Positions 52,248 through 52,845 of a stretch of 52,845 nt of DNA are shown here, piece by piece (positions within the stretch are counted from its first letter, which is position 1; each line of letters starts with the position of its first letter). A program made the position numbers and the translations under genes. The notes beneath the pieces were generated by a model. That model saw only the letters and a list, made by a program, of their open reading frames with translations. It searched no databases and was not told the origin of the DNA. The stretch covers positions 1 to 52,845 of IMG/VR virus record IMGVR_UViG_3300044825_001160. The stretch is one strand, 5' to 3'. This DNA is from a virus.

Positions 52248-52845
52248 CTACTCCCACCATTGAATAATCGCAATTCCATCGGCACCGTTACCTCCGTTGA
52301 AATTGCGAGTCTGCCCAGCGCCAACCGATCCGCCAGTCATACCGCCACCGCATCCAGTGTTCGCCACTGCATTTCCACCGTTAGCCCCGACGTTAAATGC
52401 TCCTGAACCGTCAAGGCCAGAAGCACCTCCCCCAGTACCGAATCCTTTAAGTCCCATCCCCGGTAATAACCCGCCTCCGTGCACAGTTAATGCATTTATT
52501 CCTACAACTTGTGCTATCACATCGGCATTTGAGGGGGAAGTAGAAGCATAGAAAAAAGCGGATCCAGTAGAAGGAAACCCATTTCCGCTGCCATATCTAG
52601 CAGAAACGCTAACTCCCGTAATCCCCGGAGCGTTTGAAGGACTACCGCCATGACCGCCTGTAGCAGTCAGTGTAGCGCCACCAGTTAATGTAGTAGCTGA
52701 ACCAGCGGAGCCGGGAACATTACCACTAGCAAATTGCCCCCCTGCCCCACCCCCACCAATCGTTACAGTGACATCCCCAGTAACAGGTATCCAACGCTCA
52801 ATAACCTGTCCACCTCCTCCACCACATGAAGCGTAACCAACAGTA
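52248..52845 (-). CDS. Glycine-rich tail fibre protein, C-terminal part (cut by right edge)
   Basis: The frame is open from the right edge to the TAG at 52248-52250, about 198 residues. It begins TVGYASCGGGGGQVIERW and has repeating Gly-rich loops (TVTIGGGGAGGQFASG, LLPGMGLKGFGTGGGASG). It ends RNFNGGNGADGIAIIQWWE. This is the glycine-rich tip domain of phage fibres and adhesins, where variable Gly-rich loops contact the host receptor. The N-terminus lies beyond the window, or at 1-262 if the ends join. A start at 52520 (GTG) would be internal and is unlikely. Confidence 0.75.
   Translation of the reverse strand, partial: TVGYASCGGGGGQVIERWIPVTGDVTVTIGGGGAGGQFASGNVPGSAGSATTLTGGATLTATGGHGGSPSNAPGITGVSVSARYGSGNGFPSTGSAFFYASTSPSNADVIAQVVGINALTVHGGGLLPGMGLKGFGTGGGASGLDGSGAFNVGANGGNAVANTGCGGGMTGGSVGAGQTRNFNGGNGADGIAIIQWWE

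Noticed and set aside
1-52845. tRNA genes and integrase/attachment sites
   Set aside because: No cloverleaf with a CCA-end pattern and no tyrosine or serine recombinase was seen on either strand, so a temperate lifestyle by integration is not supported.

Overview
The window looks like an almost complete genome of a tailed double-stranded DNA phage (Caudoviricetes) with a short-tail (podovirus-like) set of virion genes. It carries small and large terminase, portal, scaffold, major capsid, a P22 gp10-like tail/DNA-stabilisation protein, very large internal virion proteins, a holin and an endopeptidase. It also has its own family A DNA polymerase, primase-helicase, SNF2-like helicase and recombination-type nucleases. 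No tRNA, rRNA, integrase, CRISPR array or bacterial housekeeping gene was seen. The host cannot be named from the sequence. Moderate GC, standard sigma-70-like promoters and the gene families fit an aquatic bacterial phage; that is inference.

Layout. (1) Positions 1-13013, minus strand, late genes read leftwards from the small terminase: TerS, TerL, a small protein, portal, a small protein, a GroES-like co-chaperonin, scaffold, two head proteins, major capsid, an inserted HNH endonuclease, then small structural and tail-fibre-like proteins running off the left edge. (2) 13014-13306, a divergent control region with G-runs and the first of five near-identical 21-base palindromes. (3) 13307-34252, plus strand, early and middle genes. 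Two leader genes are followed by about 1.1 kb of non-coding, repeat-rich DNA (14283-15410; replication-origin candidate) and a GP88-family gene with a ladder of tiny coupled genes. Next come a DUF3150 / MoxR-type AAA+ ATPase / metallopeptidase-VWA module, many tiny genes including a 57-residue sigma-region-4-like protein, and the replication genes. (4) 34249-52845, minus strand, late genes again: a 2139-residue internal protein with a zinc-protease motif, several low-complexity virion proteins, tail proteins, endolysin, holin and a glycine-rich fibre running off the right edge.

The two arms converge with overlapping stop codons at 34249-34252. If the ends are joined, the two minus-strand blocks become one late operon from TerS round to the giant protein. 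The truncated reading frames at the two edges would fuse into a single fibre gene if one base is missing at the junction. The map is therefore best read as a whole genome cut inside a tail-fibre gene.

Regulation is concentrated between 13199 and 17462. Five copies of a palindrome with half-sites GTTCTGACA/TGTCAGAAC occur there and nowhere else I could see. Two of them sit at the same distance downstream of recognisable promoters, and one of those promoters is overlapped by a second, unrelated operator-like palindrome. The least explained parts are this palindrome family, the GGAAC-rich origin-like region, the MoxR/VWA/DUF3150 module and the mini sigma-like protein.
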